DNA of 64,000 bases from JAMXLG01 sp963765935 (lineage in GTDB: Bacteria > Vulcanimicrobiota > Vulcanimicrobiia > Vulcanimicrobiales > Vulcanimicrobiaceae). The notes under the pieces were generated by a model, which was not told the DNA's origin, ran no database searches, and was given only the letters and a program-made list of their open reading frames with translations. The stretch is taken from positions 186,001-250,000 of the forward strand of contig CAVXXX010000004.1 in the NCBI GenBank assembly GCA_963765935.1, given 5' to 3'. Each line of letters begins with the position of its first letter. Positions within the stretch are counted from its first letter, which is position 1. A program made the translations under genes and the position numbers. Shown piece after piece: positions 26,000 through 35,093 of the stretch.

Positions 26000-27220
26000 T
26001 TACTCTTGGGGTTTTGATGTGCTGCCGGTGACGTCGTTGACTTGGAGTTTCGCGATTCGGGCGGCGTCGGGGTCGGTGCCGGCGGCGGCGAGTCTGAATT
26101 GCGTGAGGGCGTCGTTGCGATCGCCTTGCGCTTCATACGCCTTGCCGAGGAGGAAATGCATCCGGCCGTCGTCGTTTACCGAGGCGAGGCCTTTGATCAG
26201 CGCGGCCTGCGCGAGCGGATACATCTTGTGCTCTTCGTATGCGAGCGCGAGATCGATGTACGACTCGCGGAGATATGGGAACATCTGGATCGATTGCGCG
26301 TAGTACGACACGGCTTTTTGCCAATCGCCTTGCATGTCGGCGAGGAATCCGTAGTTCACAAACGTCTCCGCACGTTCGGGAGCGAGATGGAACGCCTTAT
26401 CCAGCGTCACCTTCGCGTTACCGAGCTCATGGGCTTCGAGCTGCGTTGCTCCGAGGTTGTTCTCGCATTGATACGTGTATGCATCGATCGATAGACACGT
26501 ATGGAATTGCTGCTCGGCTCCGGTGTAGTCGTGCATGCTCAAAAGCGACAGTCCGAGGCCGTTGATCGCTGTCAGATTCTTCGGGTCCGCATCGAGCGCT
26601 TTGCGAAAATGGACGCTGGCTTCATACGGTTGGTGGATCGCGTTGAAGACTTGTCCCACTTCACCTTGAATCGCGGGATCCGTTGGATATTGTTCCGAGA
26701 GACGATTGATCTCCGCGCGGTACCTCGCGAGATCGCCTTTACGCGTATGGAGCGCGACGAGATCGTCAACGGAGTCCGTCCCGGGCAGAGCGGCGTTGAA
26801 TTGGGCGATCGCTGCATCGACTTGATTCTGCACGGCGAGGACGGTGCCGAGGCGATTGTGCGTTTCCTTATCACCCGGGTTCTGTCGTAGCAATTCTTCG
26901 TAAGTGAATTTCGCGCGCGCGAGTTGGCCGGTGCGGAAGTACAGGTCGCCGAGGAAACGGCGTGGCCCCGGTTCCATGGGGTGCGCAGCGACGTAGGTCT
27001 CGAGGTGCTTGATCGCCTCGTTCATCTTGCCTTCGGCAATCAGCTCGCGCGTACTGGTGATTGCGCCCATGGGATCCGAGGCGAACCCAGGGTTCAGGTG
27101 CTCGGGATCGGCCGTTACCATGGGAACTGGGTCGAGCGATGCGCGAGCCGGAACGGCCCATAGCGCCGCCCCCAGTATTGAGACGAACGCTGCGCAAGCA
27201 ACAATAGAACCGCGAACCAT
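26000..27220 (-). CDS. Exported tetratricopeptide-repeat protein
   Basis: 406 residues with an N-terminal signal peptide (hydrophobic core ending ARA, about residue 27). Six or more TPR units (about 60-390) follow, with typical G-x-x-Y/F and A-x-x-x-Y/F spacing, for example GQLARAKFTYEELL, PYEASVHFRKAL and GDRNDALTQFRLA. TPR superhelices mediate protein-protein contact; this one should act in the periplasm. GGAGGT lies ten bases before ATG 27220. It follows the marR gene by 41 bases in the same direction and may share the tail of the nuo transcript. No catalytic domain. The upstream neighbour on its 3' side is the repeat cluster. Confidence 0.8.
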   Translation of the reverse strand: MVRGSIVACAAFVSILGAALWAVPARASLDPVPMVTADPEHLNPGFASDPMGAITSTRELIAEGKMNEAIKHLETYVAAHPMEPGPRRFLGDLYFRTGQLARAKFTYEELLRQNPGDKETHNRLGTVLAVQNQVDAAIAQFNAALPGTDSVDDLVALHTRKGDLARYRAEINRLSEQYPTDPAIQGEVGQVFNAIHQPYEASVHFRKALDADPKNLTAINGLGLSLLSMHDYTGAEQQFHTCLSIDAYTYQCENNLGATQLEAHELGNAKVTLDKAFHLAPERAETFVNYGFLADMQGDWQKAVSYYAQSIQMFPYLRESYIDLALAYEEHKMYPLAQAALIKGLASVNDDGRMHFLLGKAYEAQGDRNDALTQFRLAAAGTDPDAARIAKLQVNDVTGSTSKPQE

Positions 27221-27261
27221 CGGTGCGACCTCCGTGCTGACCTTAATATTGTACTCCTATT

Positions 27262-27706
27262 TCAAGCGCGCGGAGCCCCGTCGTCGTGACGGACGTTGTC
27301 CGTTATGCGCTCCATCAGTGCCACCAGATGCTCGCGTTCCGACTGCGTGAAACCGTGTAAGGCGTGCTCGGTCTCTCTAGCGAGGATCCGCGATGTCCGC
27401 TCGCGCTGCTCCAGTCCGTGCGGGCGTCAGGTAGATCCGCACCGAACGGGCATCATCGGGGTGCGCTTCGCGGTGCACGAAGCCATCGCGCAGCAGGCGC
27501 TGCACCGTTCGCGTAACCGTGGGCATCTCGACATCGAGGCGCTCGGCGAGTTCACGGGGCGTCATGCCGTCCTGCTCCCAGAGCAGGCGTAACAACTGAT
27601 ATTGGCCGAGGCGCAATCCGGCGTCTTGTAACGAACGGTCCAGCCGCGCGCGCATTGCGCGGACGGTCGCACCGATCGTCGCAAAGACGTCGGGATGCTG
27701 CTTCAT
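27262..27706 (-). CDS. MarR-family transcriptional regulator (one frame break)
   Basis: About 147 residues. The winged-helix core is clear: YQLLRLLWEQDGMTPRELA, LDVEMPTVTRTVQRL (recognition helix) and a wing ending DDARSVRIYLT. At about 27425-27432 one extra base breaks the frame; the following frame, GLEQRERTSRILA to ALMERITDNV, is the expected dimerisation helix and ends at TGA 27264-27262. ATG 27706 overlaps the nuoN stop as ATGA, so the regulator is translated from the complex I operon mRNA. MarR proteins usually repress in response to phenolic or oxidant ligands; whether it controls nuo is unknown. Confidence 0.8.
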
Positions 27707-29139
27707 TTCACCAGCGGCAGCACGTTGCTCGGCGTGAGCGGATAAAACGTCATCGCGATGACGAGGACGAAGCACACGACCGCGCTCGCCCACGCCAGCG
27801 GAACGCGCGGATGCGCTTCTTGAATGTGCGCGTGTTCATCGCGCTGGTACATGACGCGAATGACCTTCGCATACGCGTAAAGCGAAATCGCCGTGCCGAT
27901 AATGAGCACCACGCCGAGCCACGCGTAGCCCGCGCTTACGCTCGTCGAAAGAATGAGAATCTTCCCGAGGAAGCCGGCCGTCGGCGGTAGACCCGCCATC
28001 GCGAGCAAGAAGAACGTCATCAGCCCGGCTGCGAGCGGACGGCGGCGTCCAAGTCCCCGATAATTTACGAGACGCGAGCCTTCTTCTTTGTCGGTCGAAA
28101 TGAGCGCGGCCACGGCGAAGGCTCCCAAATTCATGAATGTGTATGCCGCGAGATAGTAAATCGCATAGCGCATTCCAAGCGGCGTTCCGCCGGCGAGCGC
28201 CGTGAGAATGTAGCCGACCTGCGCGATACCGGAGTATGCGATCAGACGCTTGAGATCGTGCTGCGCCAGCATGCCGACATTTCCGGCGATCATCGAAATC
28301 GCGGCGATGATCCATACCGGAAGCAACAGCTTGTCCGCAATGCCGGAGGGCAGCGCGGCATAGATGAATCGAGCGAGCACGGCAAGCGTCGCGGCTTTCG
28401 TTGCAACGCTCATGAAGGCCGTAACTGGCAGCGGTGCGCCTTCATACACATCGGGCGACCACGCATGGAAGGGCACGAGGCTCAGCTTGAACGCGATGCC
28501 GATAAAAAACAGGCCTGCGCCCATCCAAAACAACGTGTTCGTTGCGAGCGCCGGCTGCGTGAGATCGGCGAGTACAACGCTACCGCTTGCGCCGAAGAGC
28601 AAGGCCATGCCGTAGACCAAGAATCCGGACGCCATCGAGCTGAGAATCAAATATTTCAGCGCGGATTCGCGTGACGTCGGCCGGTCCGCGAGACCGCATA
28701 AACAGTAGAGCGCAAGCGAAAGCAATTCGAGACCCAGGAAGATCACCATCAAATTGCCGGCGCCCGCCATCAACATTGCGCCACTCGTTGACCACAGCAT
28801 CAGCGCGATCGTGCCCGCGATGCGCTCTTCACGTCCGATCGCACCGAAAAGCACGACTGAGCCGAGCGCCGCGATCAAGATGATCTCTTCAAACACGGTG
28901 CTAAAGCCGCCGAGCATGAACGCGCCTCCGAACGCGCCGTAATTCGCTCCGCTTCGAAATTGCGAATACGCTATGACTCCCGCAGCGATGATGCCGATGG
29001 CCGCAATTACGATTGCGGCGTACCGGTTGATGTGTTTTCGCGCGAGCAAGTCTACGACGAGCACCACGAGCGCCGTCACGGCGACGATCGAAAGGGGCGC
29101 GATCGCGCTCCAGTCAGCGGTGGTAACGTTGACGATCAT
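27703..29139 (-). CDS. nuoN: NADH-quinone oxidoreductase subunit N
   Basis: 478 residues with about 14 transmembrane helices, homologous to Mrp-type antiporters. The conserved central Lys region (F-K-L-S-L-V-P-F-H-A-W-S-P-D-V-Y-E-G) and the S-Y-S-G-I-A-type helix with LIAYSGIAQVGY are present. It forms one of the proton-pumping modules of complex I in the inner membrane. It is the last subunit gene of the operon; its start overlaps the nuoM stop as ATGA and its stop overlaps marR. Length matches the family. Confidence 0.95.
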   Translation of the reverse strand: MIVNVTTADWSAIAPLSIVAVTALVVLVVDLLARKHINRYAAIVIAAIGIIAAGVIAYSQFRSGANYGAFGGAFMLGGFSTVFEEIILIAALGSVVLFGAIGREERIAGTIALMLWSTSGAMLMAGAGNLMVIFLGLELLSLALYCLCGLADRPTSRESALKYLILSSMASGFLVYGMALLFGASGSVVLADLTQPALATNTLFWMGAGLFFIGIAFKLSLVPFHAWSPDVYEGAPLPVTAFMSVATKAATLAVLARFIYAALPSGIADKLLLPVWIIAAISMIAGNVGMLAQHDLKRLIAYSGIAQVGYILTALAGGTPLGMRYAIYYLAAYTFMNLGAFAVAALISTDKEEGSRLVNYRGLGRRRPLAAGLMTFFLLAMAGLPPTAGFLGKILILSTSVSAGYAWLGVVLIIGTAISLYAYAKVIRVMYQRDEHAHIQEAHPRVPLAWASAVVCFVLVIAMTFYPLTPSNVLPLVK

Positions 29140-30563
29140 CGGGTCACTCCTTGAGCCACGCGCGTCGCATTGTACTGGGTCGGGTCGAACGTCGTGAGCG
29201 CGTGCGGATTCACGCCGAGCACCACGAGCGCAAGCACGAGCGGTGCGAGGGCGATTCCCTCGATCCAGCTCAAGTCGCGCCGCACCGGTAGATCTTCAAC
29301 TTCCGGACCGTTCATAATGCCTTGGAACAAGCGCAGCATGTAGGCGGACGCGATCACGATCGGAACGAGCGCGACGATCGACACCCAAACGAGTCCCGCT
29401 TGGAAAACGCCGGTGAGAATCAGGATCTCGCCGACGAATCCCGCGAGTCCGGGAAGTCCGAGCGCCGCAAGTGAGGCGATACAGAGGGCGCCGGCAAGTT
29501 TTGGATTCGCTGCACCGAGTCCGCCGAGCCGTACCAGCGAACGCGTATCCTCGCGCACTTCGACGTACCCGAGCGTGATAAACAGCGCGGCGGAGAAGAG
29601 TCCGTGCGCAATGATGTAGATGACGGCACCTTGCAGCGCGATCGGATTGAACGAAGCAATTGCAACGACGATCAATCCCAAGTGCGAAAGCGACGAATAC
29701 GCGACAATGCGTTTGGCGTCGTTCTGCACGAGCGAGATCACCGCGCCGTAGAGCAGCGAGATCACGCCGAGCACGATCAACACGCCGGCGTATGCTTTGA
29801 GATAATCCGGCATCATCGCCATCGCAATGACAATCAACCCGTAGAGACCCGCTTTCGATTGCACGGCGCTTACCACGGCAACCATCGGCGGCGGCGTATC
29901 GCTATAGGTCAGCGGCATCCACGTGTGCAGCGGCCACACCGGCGTCTTCACTAAGAACGCGAATGCGAAGCCGATGAAGATCCACGGCACCCAAGCGCCG
30001 ACGACGTGCACGTCGGTGCGGCCGATCACATCGGTCGATCCGAAGAGCACGCCGAACGCAGCGGTCGCGAGCAGCAACGTCAACCCGCCGGCAAAGTTGT
30101 AGATGAAGTAGCGCCATGCGGTGGCGGGATGTTCGCCCCACCCGAGCAGCGTGAAGAACACCGGCAGCAGCATCAAATCCCAGAAGAGTGCGAAGACGAG
30201 CAAGTCTTTCGCGAGAAAGACGCCCATCATCGTTCCTTCGAGAATCAGCATGTGCGCAACGAACTGGCGCTGGCGCGACACGCTCATCGACAAGATCGCG
30301 GAGAACGTGCAGACTGCAAGCAGCAGCGCGATCCAGAACGAGATACCGTTCGTCCCGAAGTGAAACGACGACTCGAACGGGCGCGAGAGCCACGGCCGTA
30401 GCGTAAACTCCGAATTGCGCGCGCCGAGCGCGAGCACAAACTCGAGCGCGGCAACGACCGTACCGATGCTCTTTGCGAGCACCGGATTGTCTTCGCGCGC
30501 CGGAAGCAAGAACATAATGATGCCGGCAACAATCGGCAAGAGGACGAGCGCAAGAACGATCAT
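29136..30563 (-). CDS. nuoM: NADH-quinone oxidoreductase subunit M
   Basis: 475 residues, about 14 helices, antiporter-like proton channel of complex I. KTPVWPLHTWMPLTYSDTPP carries the conserved Lys and the TM7-8 loop; AYSSLSHLGLIV is the second signature. The long open frame extends upstream to 31025, but that part is a shadow of nuoL; ATG 30563 overlaps the nuoL stop as TAATG and starts with a hydrophobic helix, so I use it. The end overlaps nuoN by four bases. Confidence 0.95.
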   Translation of the reverse strand: MIVLALVLLPIVAGIIMFLLPAREDNPVLAKSIGTVVAALEFVLALGARNSEFTLRPWLSRPFESSFHFGTNGISFWIALLLAVCTFSAILSMSVSRQRQFVAHMLILEGTMMGVFLAKDLLVFALFWDLMLLPVFFTLLGWGEHPATAWRYFIYNFAGGLTLLLATAAFGVLFGSTDVIGRTDVHVVGAWVPWIFIGFAFAFLVKTPVWPLHTWMPLTYSDTPPPMVAVVSAVQSKAGLYGLIVIAMAMMPDYLKAYAGVLIVLGVISLLYGAVISLVQNDAKRIVAYSSLSHLGLIVVAIASFNPIALQGAVIYIIAHGLFSAALFITLGYVEVREDTRSLVRLGGLGAANPKLAGALCIASLAALGLPGLAGFVGEILILTGVFQAGLVWVSIVALVPIVIASAYMLRLFQGIMNGPEVEDLPVRRDLSWIEGIALAPLVLALVVLGVNPHALTTFDPTQYNATRVAQGVTR

Positions 30564-32566
30564 TACTTCGCCCCTCCGATCGCGATCGCATAATAGACCA
30601 TAAAGCACGTTGCGCCAATAACGAGCAAAAAGGCATACGTGCGTAACAATCCCGTTTGGAACGAGCGCATGAGCGTCCCGAGCCACTGCGCGGAGAATGC
30701 CGTCTCTCGTACCGCACCATCGATGACCTGCGGATCGAGGAAGCGTCCGAAGACGGTACCGAGCAGTTGCGATGTACGGACAAACAGCAGATCGAGCGCG
30801 TAGTCGAAGTAGAAAGCGTTCGCTAGTATCGCAGGCATTCGCACGGATTCCTGGCGCAAGCGTTGCACCGAGTTCTGCTGCGCCGGCGCAACGCCGTAAC
30901 GCATCCAGGCGATTCCGATCCCGATCAGCACAACGACGAAGGCGATAACCGCCGTAAACGTCTCGCTGATCGGAGCCGGCGGAAGCGCCGGGTGCGGGAA
31001 CTGCTGCGTGAAGAAACGCGACCAAGGCGAGTTTTCCCCACCGAACATCAGCCAGCCGATGAGCACCGTCGGAACGATGAGAATCGCGACAGGAAGATTC
31101 ATAATCCAGGCCGGTGCATGCGCGTGCACTTCATCGTGTTCTTCCTGATGATCCGACGTGCCGGCGAGCTCCGGATGGCGAATGCCGAGATCCGACGGAT
31201 CGACGTTCCCGCGATACTGGCCGAGGAACGTCACGAAAAGCATGCGACACATATAGTAGGCGGTGATTCCGGCCGTGATGATCGCAACGGCATACATGAT
31301 CGGATGACCGTGTTCCAGCGCGCCTTGGATAACGAGATCCTTGCTGAAGTAGCCTGAACCCAAGAACGGGATGCCCGAAATCGCGATCACGCCGGTGAGC
31401 ATTGCGACGAACGCAAACGGCATCGTTTTGATCAGTCCGCCCATGCGGCGAACGTCTTGCTCGTTATTGAGCGCGTGAATGATGATGCCGGAGCCGAGGA
31501 AGAGTTGCGCTTTGAAGAACGCATGCGTGAAGAAGTGCGCGACGCCGCCTTCATAAGCGCCCACGCCGACGCCCATAATCATGTAGCCGATCTGCGACAT
31601 CGTCGAATAAGCGAGAATGCGTTTGATGTCCCACTGAGCGCAGCCTAAAATTGCGCCGGCGAGCGCCGTCAGCGCGCCGATGATGCCGACGAGCATCTGG
31701 GCGTCTTGATTCTGGCTCCAGAGCGGCGCGCAGCGCGCGACGAGATAGACACCGGCGGTGACCATCGTTGCAGCGTGGATCAGTGCGGAGACCGGCGTCG
31801 GGCCTTCCATCGCGTCGGGAAGCCAGGTGTGCAGCGGAATCTGCGCCGACTTCGCCGCCGCGCCTATGAACAGCGCGAGACAAATCACGAACAGCCAGCC
31901 GGTGTTGTACGATCCCGCAAACGCGAACGCATCGCCGAACGCGATCGAGTGCACCGATGCAAAGATGGCAAAGACCGCAAACATGATGCCGACGTCGCCC
32001 GCCACGTTGATAACGAACGCCTTGCGCGCCGCGGCGACGGCCGTCGGTTTGAAGAACCAAAAACCGATCAGGAAGTACGATGCGAGGCCGACGAGACCCC
32101 AGCCGACGAGCAGTCCGACGAAATTGTCGGAGAGCACGAGCGTGAGCATCGCAAACACGAAGAAATTCATGTAGGCGAAGAATCGCGCGAAGGCGTTATC
32201 GCCGTCCATGTACCCGATGGAGTATACGTGGATCAAGAATCCGACGCCGGTGATAATCAACGCCCACAAAAGTGCGAGCGGATCCATCAGCAGGCCGAAG
32301 TCCCATCCCGGAATCCAACTGAAAAGCGTCTGGTGCGCGCCGACGAGGTTCACGCCGCCGGTCGGCACGCTCTGCGTTGCCGCACCCCACAGCAACAGCG
32401 TCGCGATAAACGCAACGCCGATCGCCGCCGAGCCAAGCGGACCCGCCGCGCGTTTGAGCTGCGGCCCAAACGCCCAGTTGATAATCGCGCCCGCAAGCGG
32501 CAAAAGCCAAAGAGCAAGCAGATAGGGATAATTCCCCTCGTTGCCCATCACGTGATGAACCGGCAC
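30563..32566 (-). CDS. nuoL: NADH-quinone oxidoreductase subunit L
   Basis: 667 residues with about 16 helices including the long C-terminal amphipathic helix that spans the membrane arm. Conserved KSAQIPLHTWLPDAMEGPTP and the Ala-Tyr-Ser-Thr-Met-Ser-Gln-Ile-Gly motif are present. It is the distal proton pump of complex I. A His/Glu/Asp-rich loop occurs before the last helices. GTG 32566 follows an AGGTCGAG site just after the nuoK stop; ATG 32548 is an alternative. Confidence 0.95.
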   Translation of the reverse strand: MPVHHVMGNEGNYPYLLALWLLPLAGAIINWAFGPQLKRAAGPLGSAAIGVAFIATLLLWGAATQSVPTGGVNLVGAHQTLFSWIPGWDFGLLMDPLALLWALIITGVGFLIHVYSIGYMDGDNAFARFFAYMNFFVFAMLTLVLSDNFVGLLVGWGLVGLASYFLIGFWFFKPTAVAAARKAFVINVAGDVGIMFAVFAIFASVHSIAFGDAFAFAGSYNTGWLFVICLALFIGAAAKSAQIPLHTWLPDAMEGPTPVSALIHAATMVTAGVYLVARCAPLWSQNQDAQMLVGIIGALTALAGAILGCAQWDIKRILAYSTMSQIGYMIMGVGVGAYEGGVAHFFTHAFFKAQLFLGSGIIIHALNNEQDVRRMGGLIKTMPFAFVAMLTGVIAISGIPFLGSGYFSKDLVIQGALEHGHPIMYAVAIITAGITAYYMCRMLFVTFLGQYRGNVDPSDLGIRHPELAGTSDHQEEHDEVHAHAPAWIMNLPVAILIVPTVLIGWLMFGGENSPWSRFFTQQFPHPALPPAPISETFTAVIAFVVVLIGIGIAWMRYGVAPAQQNSVQRLRQESVRMPAILANAFYFDYALDLLFVRTSQLLGTVFGRFLDPQVIDGAVRETAFSAQWLGTLMRSFQTGLLRTYAFLLVIGATCFMVYYAIAIGGAK

Positions 32567-32577
32567 TGCGACTCGAC

Positions 32578-32895
32578 CTACCCTTTCATGAGCGCGATGT
32601 CGTCGACGTCGACGTAGCGCGATGTGCGGAAGACGGTCACAACGATCGCAAGACCGATGGCCGCTTCGGCGGCCGCGACCGTTATGACCAAGAAGGCGAA
32701 GATGTGGCCCGCATTATGGAGCCACGCGCGGGAAAATGCGATAAAAAGCAAATTCGCGGCGTTGAACATCAGCTCGATCGACATCAGCATGATCAGCGGA
32801 TTGCGTCGCACGAGTACGCCCGCCACTCCGATAAAGAAGATGACGGCCGAGAGTCCGACATAGTCGCCGATAGGAACGGACATCGGACTCATCAT
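32578..32895 (-). CDS. nuoK: NADH-quinone oxidoreductase subunit K
   Basis: 105 residues with three helices. The two membrane Glu residues of the family are present in MSIELMFNAANL and in AAAEAAIGLAIVV, where they take part in proton translocation. Start at 32895 overlaps the nuoJ stop (ATGA); a second Met 12 bases downstream is possible. Length is normal. Confidence 0.95.
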   Translation of the reverse strand: MMSPMSVPIGDYVGLSAVIFFIGVAGVLVRRNPLIMLMSIELMFNAANLLFIAFSRAWLHNAGHIFAFLVITVAAAEAAIGLAIVVTVFRTSRYVDVDDIALMKG

Positions 32896-33494
32896 TCACC
32901 GCTCCGCAGGATCGCTTCACGCATGTCGCGCCGCACGTCTTCGGCCTGTTTCTTCGAGGCAACGTACGGCGTTTGATCGCCCGCGAGCAGAATGACGCCG
33001 ATTACGGCAACCATGAGCACGAGCGCGGTGATTTCAAACGGCAGCAAATACGTCGTGAAGAGAGCCTTGCCGAAATCGGCGACGGAGCCGAACACGTCCG
33101 CAGTGCCGACCGCCCCGAGGGGCGAGCTCGGCTTCGCGTTCGCAAAGGTACCGGCCGCTACACGATTGACTGCGTACGTGAGGAACCCGAGGGCAACAAC
33201 CAACAAGGCAATGGCTGGAATCGCGATTCTCGGCAGCTTGTCGGGACCGGCTGCGAACGGCGTCACGCCACTCGAGAGCAGCGCGATGACGAAGAGGAAC
33301 AAAATGAGGATCGCGCCCGAATAGACGATCAATTGGATGACCGCGAGAAACTCCGCGTTGAGCGTGAGATACATCGCTGCAAGCACGGCGAAGTTCAACA
33401 GCAACGCGACGACGCTATAAACCGGCTTCGCGCTCGTGATACACCAGATTGCCGAGGCGATCATAATGATGCCGAGAATCCAGAACGCTGCCAT
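32892..33494 (-). CDS. nuoJ: NADH-quinone oxidoreductase subunit J
   Basis: 200 residues with five helices; helix 3 contains VIQLIVYSGAILILFLFVI, the family signature with the pi-bulge Tyr. ATG 33494 overlaps the nuoI stop as TAATG. The open frame continues upstream to 33770 but that is the nuoI region in another frame. The loop before the last helix (A-K-P-S-S-P-L-G) is longer than in E. coli. Part of the membrane arm of complex I. Confidence 0.93.
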   Translation of the reverse strand: MAAFWILGIIMIASAIWCITSAKPVYSVVALLLNFAVLAAMYLTLNAEFLAVIQLIVYSGAILILFLFVIALLSSGVTPFAAGPDKLPRIAIPAIALLVVALGFLTYAVNRVAAGTFANAKPSSPLGAVGTADVFGSVADFGKALFTTYLLPFEITALVLMVAVIGVILLAGDQTPYVASKKQAEDVRRDMREAILRSGE

Positions 33495-34105
33495 TAGTCG
33501 TCCCTCTTCAGCAGCGCGAGGCCCTTGCGTTGGACTTTCAGCACCTGGCCGCGATGGGTTGCGTTGTATCCGGTATCGACGTCGACGGTCGACTTGATGT
33601 CGCCGACGCGTCCGAGGTCGGACGGAATGCCGTTCGGACGTTCGTCCGGTGCGGTTCCGACGCCGGCCTCCGGCGGCACGAGCAGACGATCTTTCCCGTA
33701 GATCAACGCGCCGCGCCGGTAATCCGACATTTCGAAACGCGGCGTCAACACGATCGCATCGGTGGGACACGCTTCTTCACACATACCGCAGAAAATGCAG
33801 CGCAGTTCGTCGATCTCGTAGCGCGCGGCGTGACGCTCGCCCGGAGACTTGCGATTCTCCGGCGTGTTTTCCGCGCCGATGACCGTGATCGCGTTTGCGG
33901 GACACGCGCTCGAACAGAGTTCGCAGCCGATGCAGCGCTCTTTGCCGTCGGCATACCGGCGCAGTTCGTGCAGGCCGTGGAAGCGTGGCGCATGCTGCTT
34001 CTTGATCGACGGATATTCGATCGTCGGCCGTTTTGCGAACATGAACTTGAACGTGATCGAGAGTCCCTTTAAGATCGCGCCGACGTTGTAAAGTTGCTTG
34101 CGCAT
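33494..34105 (-). CDS. nuoI: NADH-quinone oxidoreductase subunit I
   Basis: 203 residues. Two 4Fe-4S motifs, CIGCELCSSACP and CIFCGMCEEACP, are the N6a/N6b clusters that pass electrons toward N2. The C-terminal 60 residues extend past the last cluster and are Asp/Gly-rich. Two bases separate it from the nuoH stop (34107). Peripheral-arm subunit docked to the membrane. Confidence 0.95.
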   Translation of the reverse strand: MRKQLYNVGAILKGLSITFKFMFAKRPTIEYPSIKKQHAPRFHGLHELRRYADGKERCIGCELCSSACPANAITVIGAENTPENRKSPGERHAARYEIDELRCIFCGMCEEACPTDAIVLTPRFEMSDYRRGALIYGKDRLLVPPEAGVGTAPDERPNGIPSDLGRVGDIKSTVDVDTGYNATHRGQVLKVQRKGLALLKRDD

Positions 34106-34106
34106 A

Positions 34107-35093
34107 TCAGTGTCCCATGTAAGCGACGATAATCGCCGTGACGACGAGGTTGAGCGTGGCGAGCGGCAACAGAAACTTCCAGCCGAACGCCATCAGCCGG
34201 TCGTACCGGAAGCGCGGCAGCGTCGCGCGCAGCCACATGTAGAAGAACATAAAGAACGCGACCTTGATGATGAACCAAACCACGCCCGGAACGTGAAGGT
34301 TGTCGAGGCCGAACGGCGCGTTCCATCCGCCGAGAAAGAGCAGCGAGGCGATGCACGAGACCGTCAGCATGTTCACGTATTCGGCGATGAAGAACAAGCC
34401 AAAGCGCAAGCCGGAGTATTCCGTGTGGAATCCCGCGACGAGTTCCGTTTCCGCTTCAACGAGGTCGAAGGGCACGCGATTCGTTTCCGCCACGGCCGTG
34501 ATGATGTAGACGATGAAGCCGATAAATTGCGGCAGAATGAACCACCACTTCGCCTGCGCGTTGACGATGCCGTCGAGCGATGTCGTACCGGCGAGAATCA
34601 GCACGCCGATGAATGAGAGCGACATTCCGAGCTCATAGCTGATCATCTGCGCCGTTGCGCGCACGCTGCCGAGGAGCGGATACTTCGAACCCGACGCCCA
34701 GCCGCCGAGCGTGATGCCGTACACGCCGATCGACGTGATCGCGAGCAAAAACAAGATACCGGCGTTCACGTTGCCGATCGCCCACGTCCCGGCGCTGCTC
34801 GCACCGAACGGAATGATGGCATACACCGAAAACGCCGTGAGCAACGAGATAAACGGAGCAAGCCGGTAGATCAGCGGATCGGCCGTACGCGGGGTGAGAT
34901 CTTCTTTGAGAATCAGCTTCGCGGCGTCGGCTGCCGGTTGCAGCATACCCCACGGACCCACGCGGTTTGGACCGGGACGCAATTGCATCCAGCCCAACAC
35001 TTTGCGTTCGGCGAGCATTGCGTACGCGAAGGTCGTCACGACGACGAGCAGCAGAATCGCGGATTTGATGACGATGACGACCCAATCCGGCAT
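34107..35093 (-). CDS. nuoH: NADH-quinone oxidoreductase subunit H
   Basis: 328 residues, eight or nine helices, forming the quinone-access chamber of complex I. AERKVLGWMQLRPGPNRVGP and the acidic loop AETNRVPFDLVEAETELVAG are diagnostic. ATG 35093 overlaps the nuoG stop (TAATG). Normal length. Confidence 0.95.
   Translation of the reverse strand: MPDWVVIVIKSAILLLVVVTTFAYAMLAERKVLGWMQLRPGPNRVGPWGMLQPAADAAKLILKEDLTPRTADPLIYRLAPFISLLTAFSVYAIIPFGASSAGTWAIGNVNAGILFLLAITSIGVYGITLGGWASGSKYPLLGSVRATAQMISYELGMSLSFIGVLILAGTTSLDGIVNAQAKWWFILPQFIGFIVYIITAVAETNRVPFDLVEAETELVAGFHTEYSGLRFGLFFIAEYVNMLTVSCIASLLFLGGWNAPFGLDNLHVPGVVWFIIKVAFFMFFYMWLRATLPRFRYDRLMAFGWKFLLPLATLNLVVTAIIVAYMGH

Noticed and set aside
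30563..31025. Upstream extension of nuoM to 629 residues
   Set aside because: The added part is another frame of nuoL with no hydrophobic helices; the TAATG junction at 30563 is the real start.
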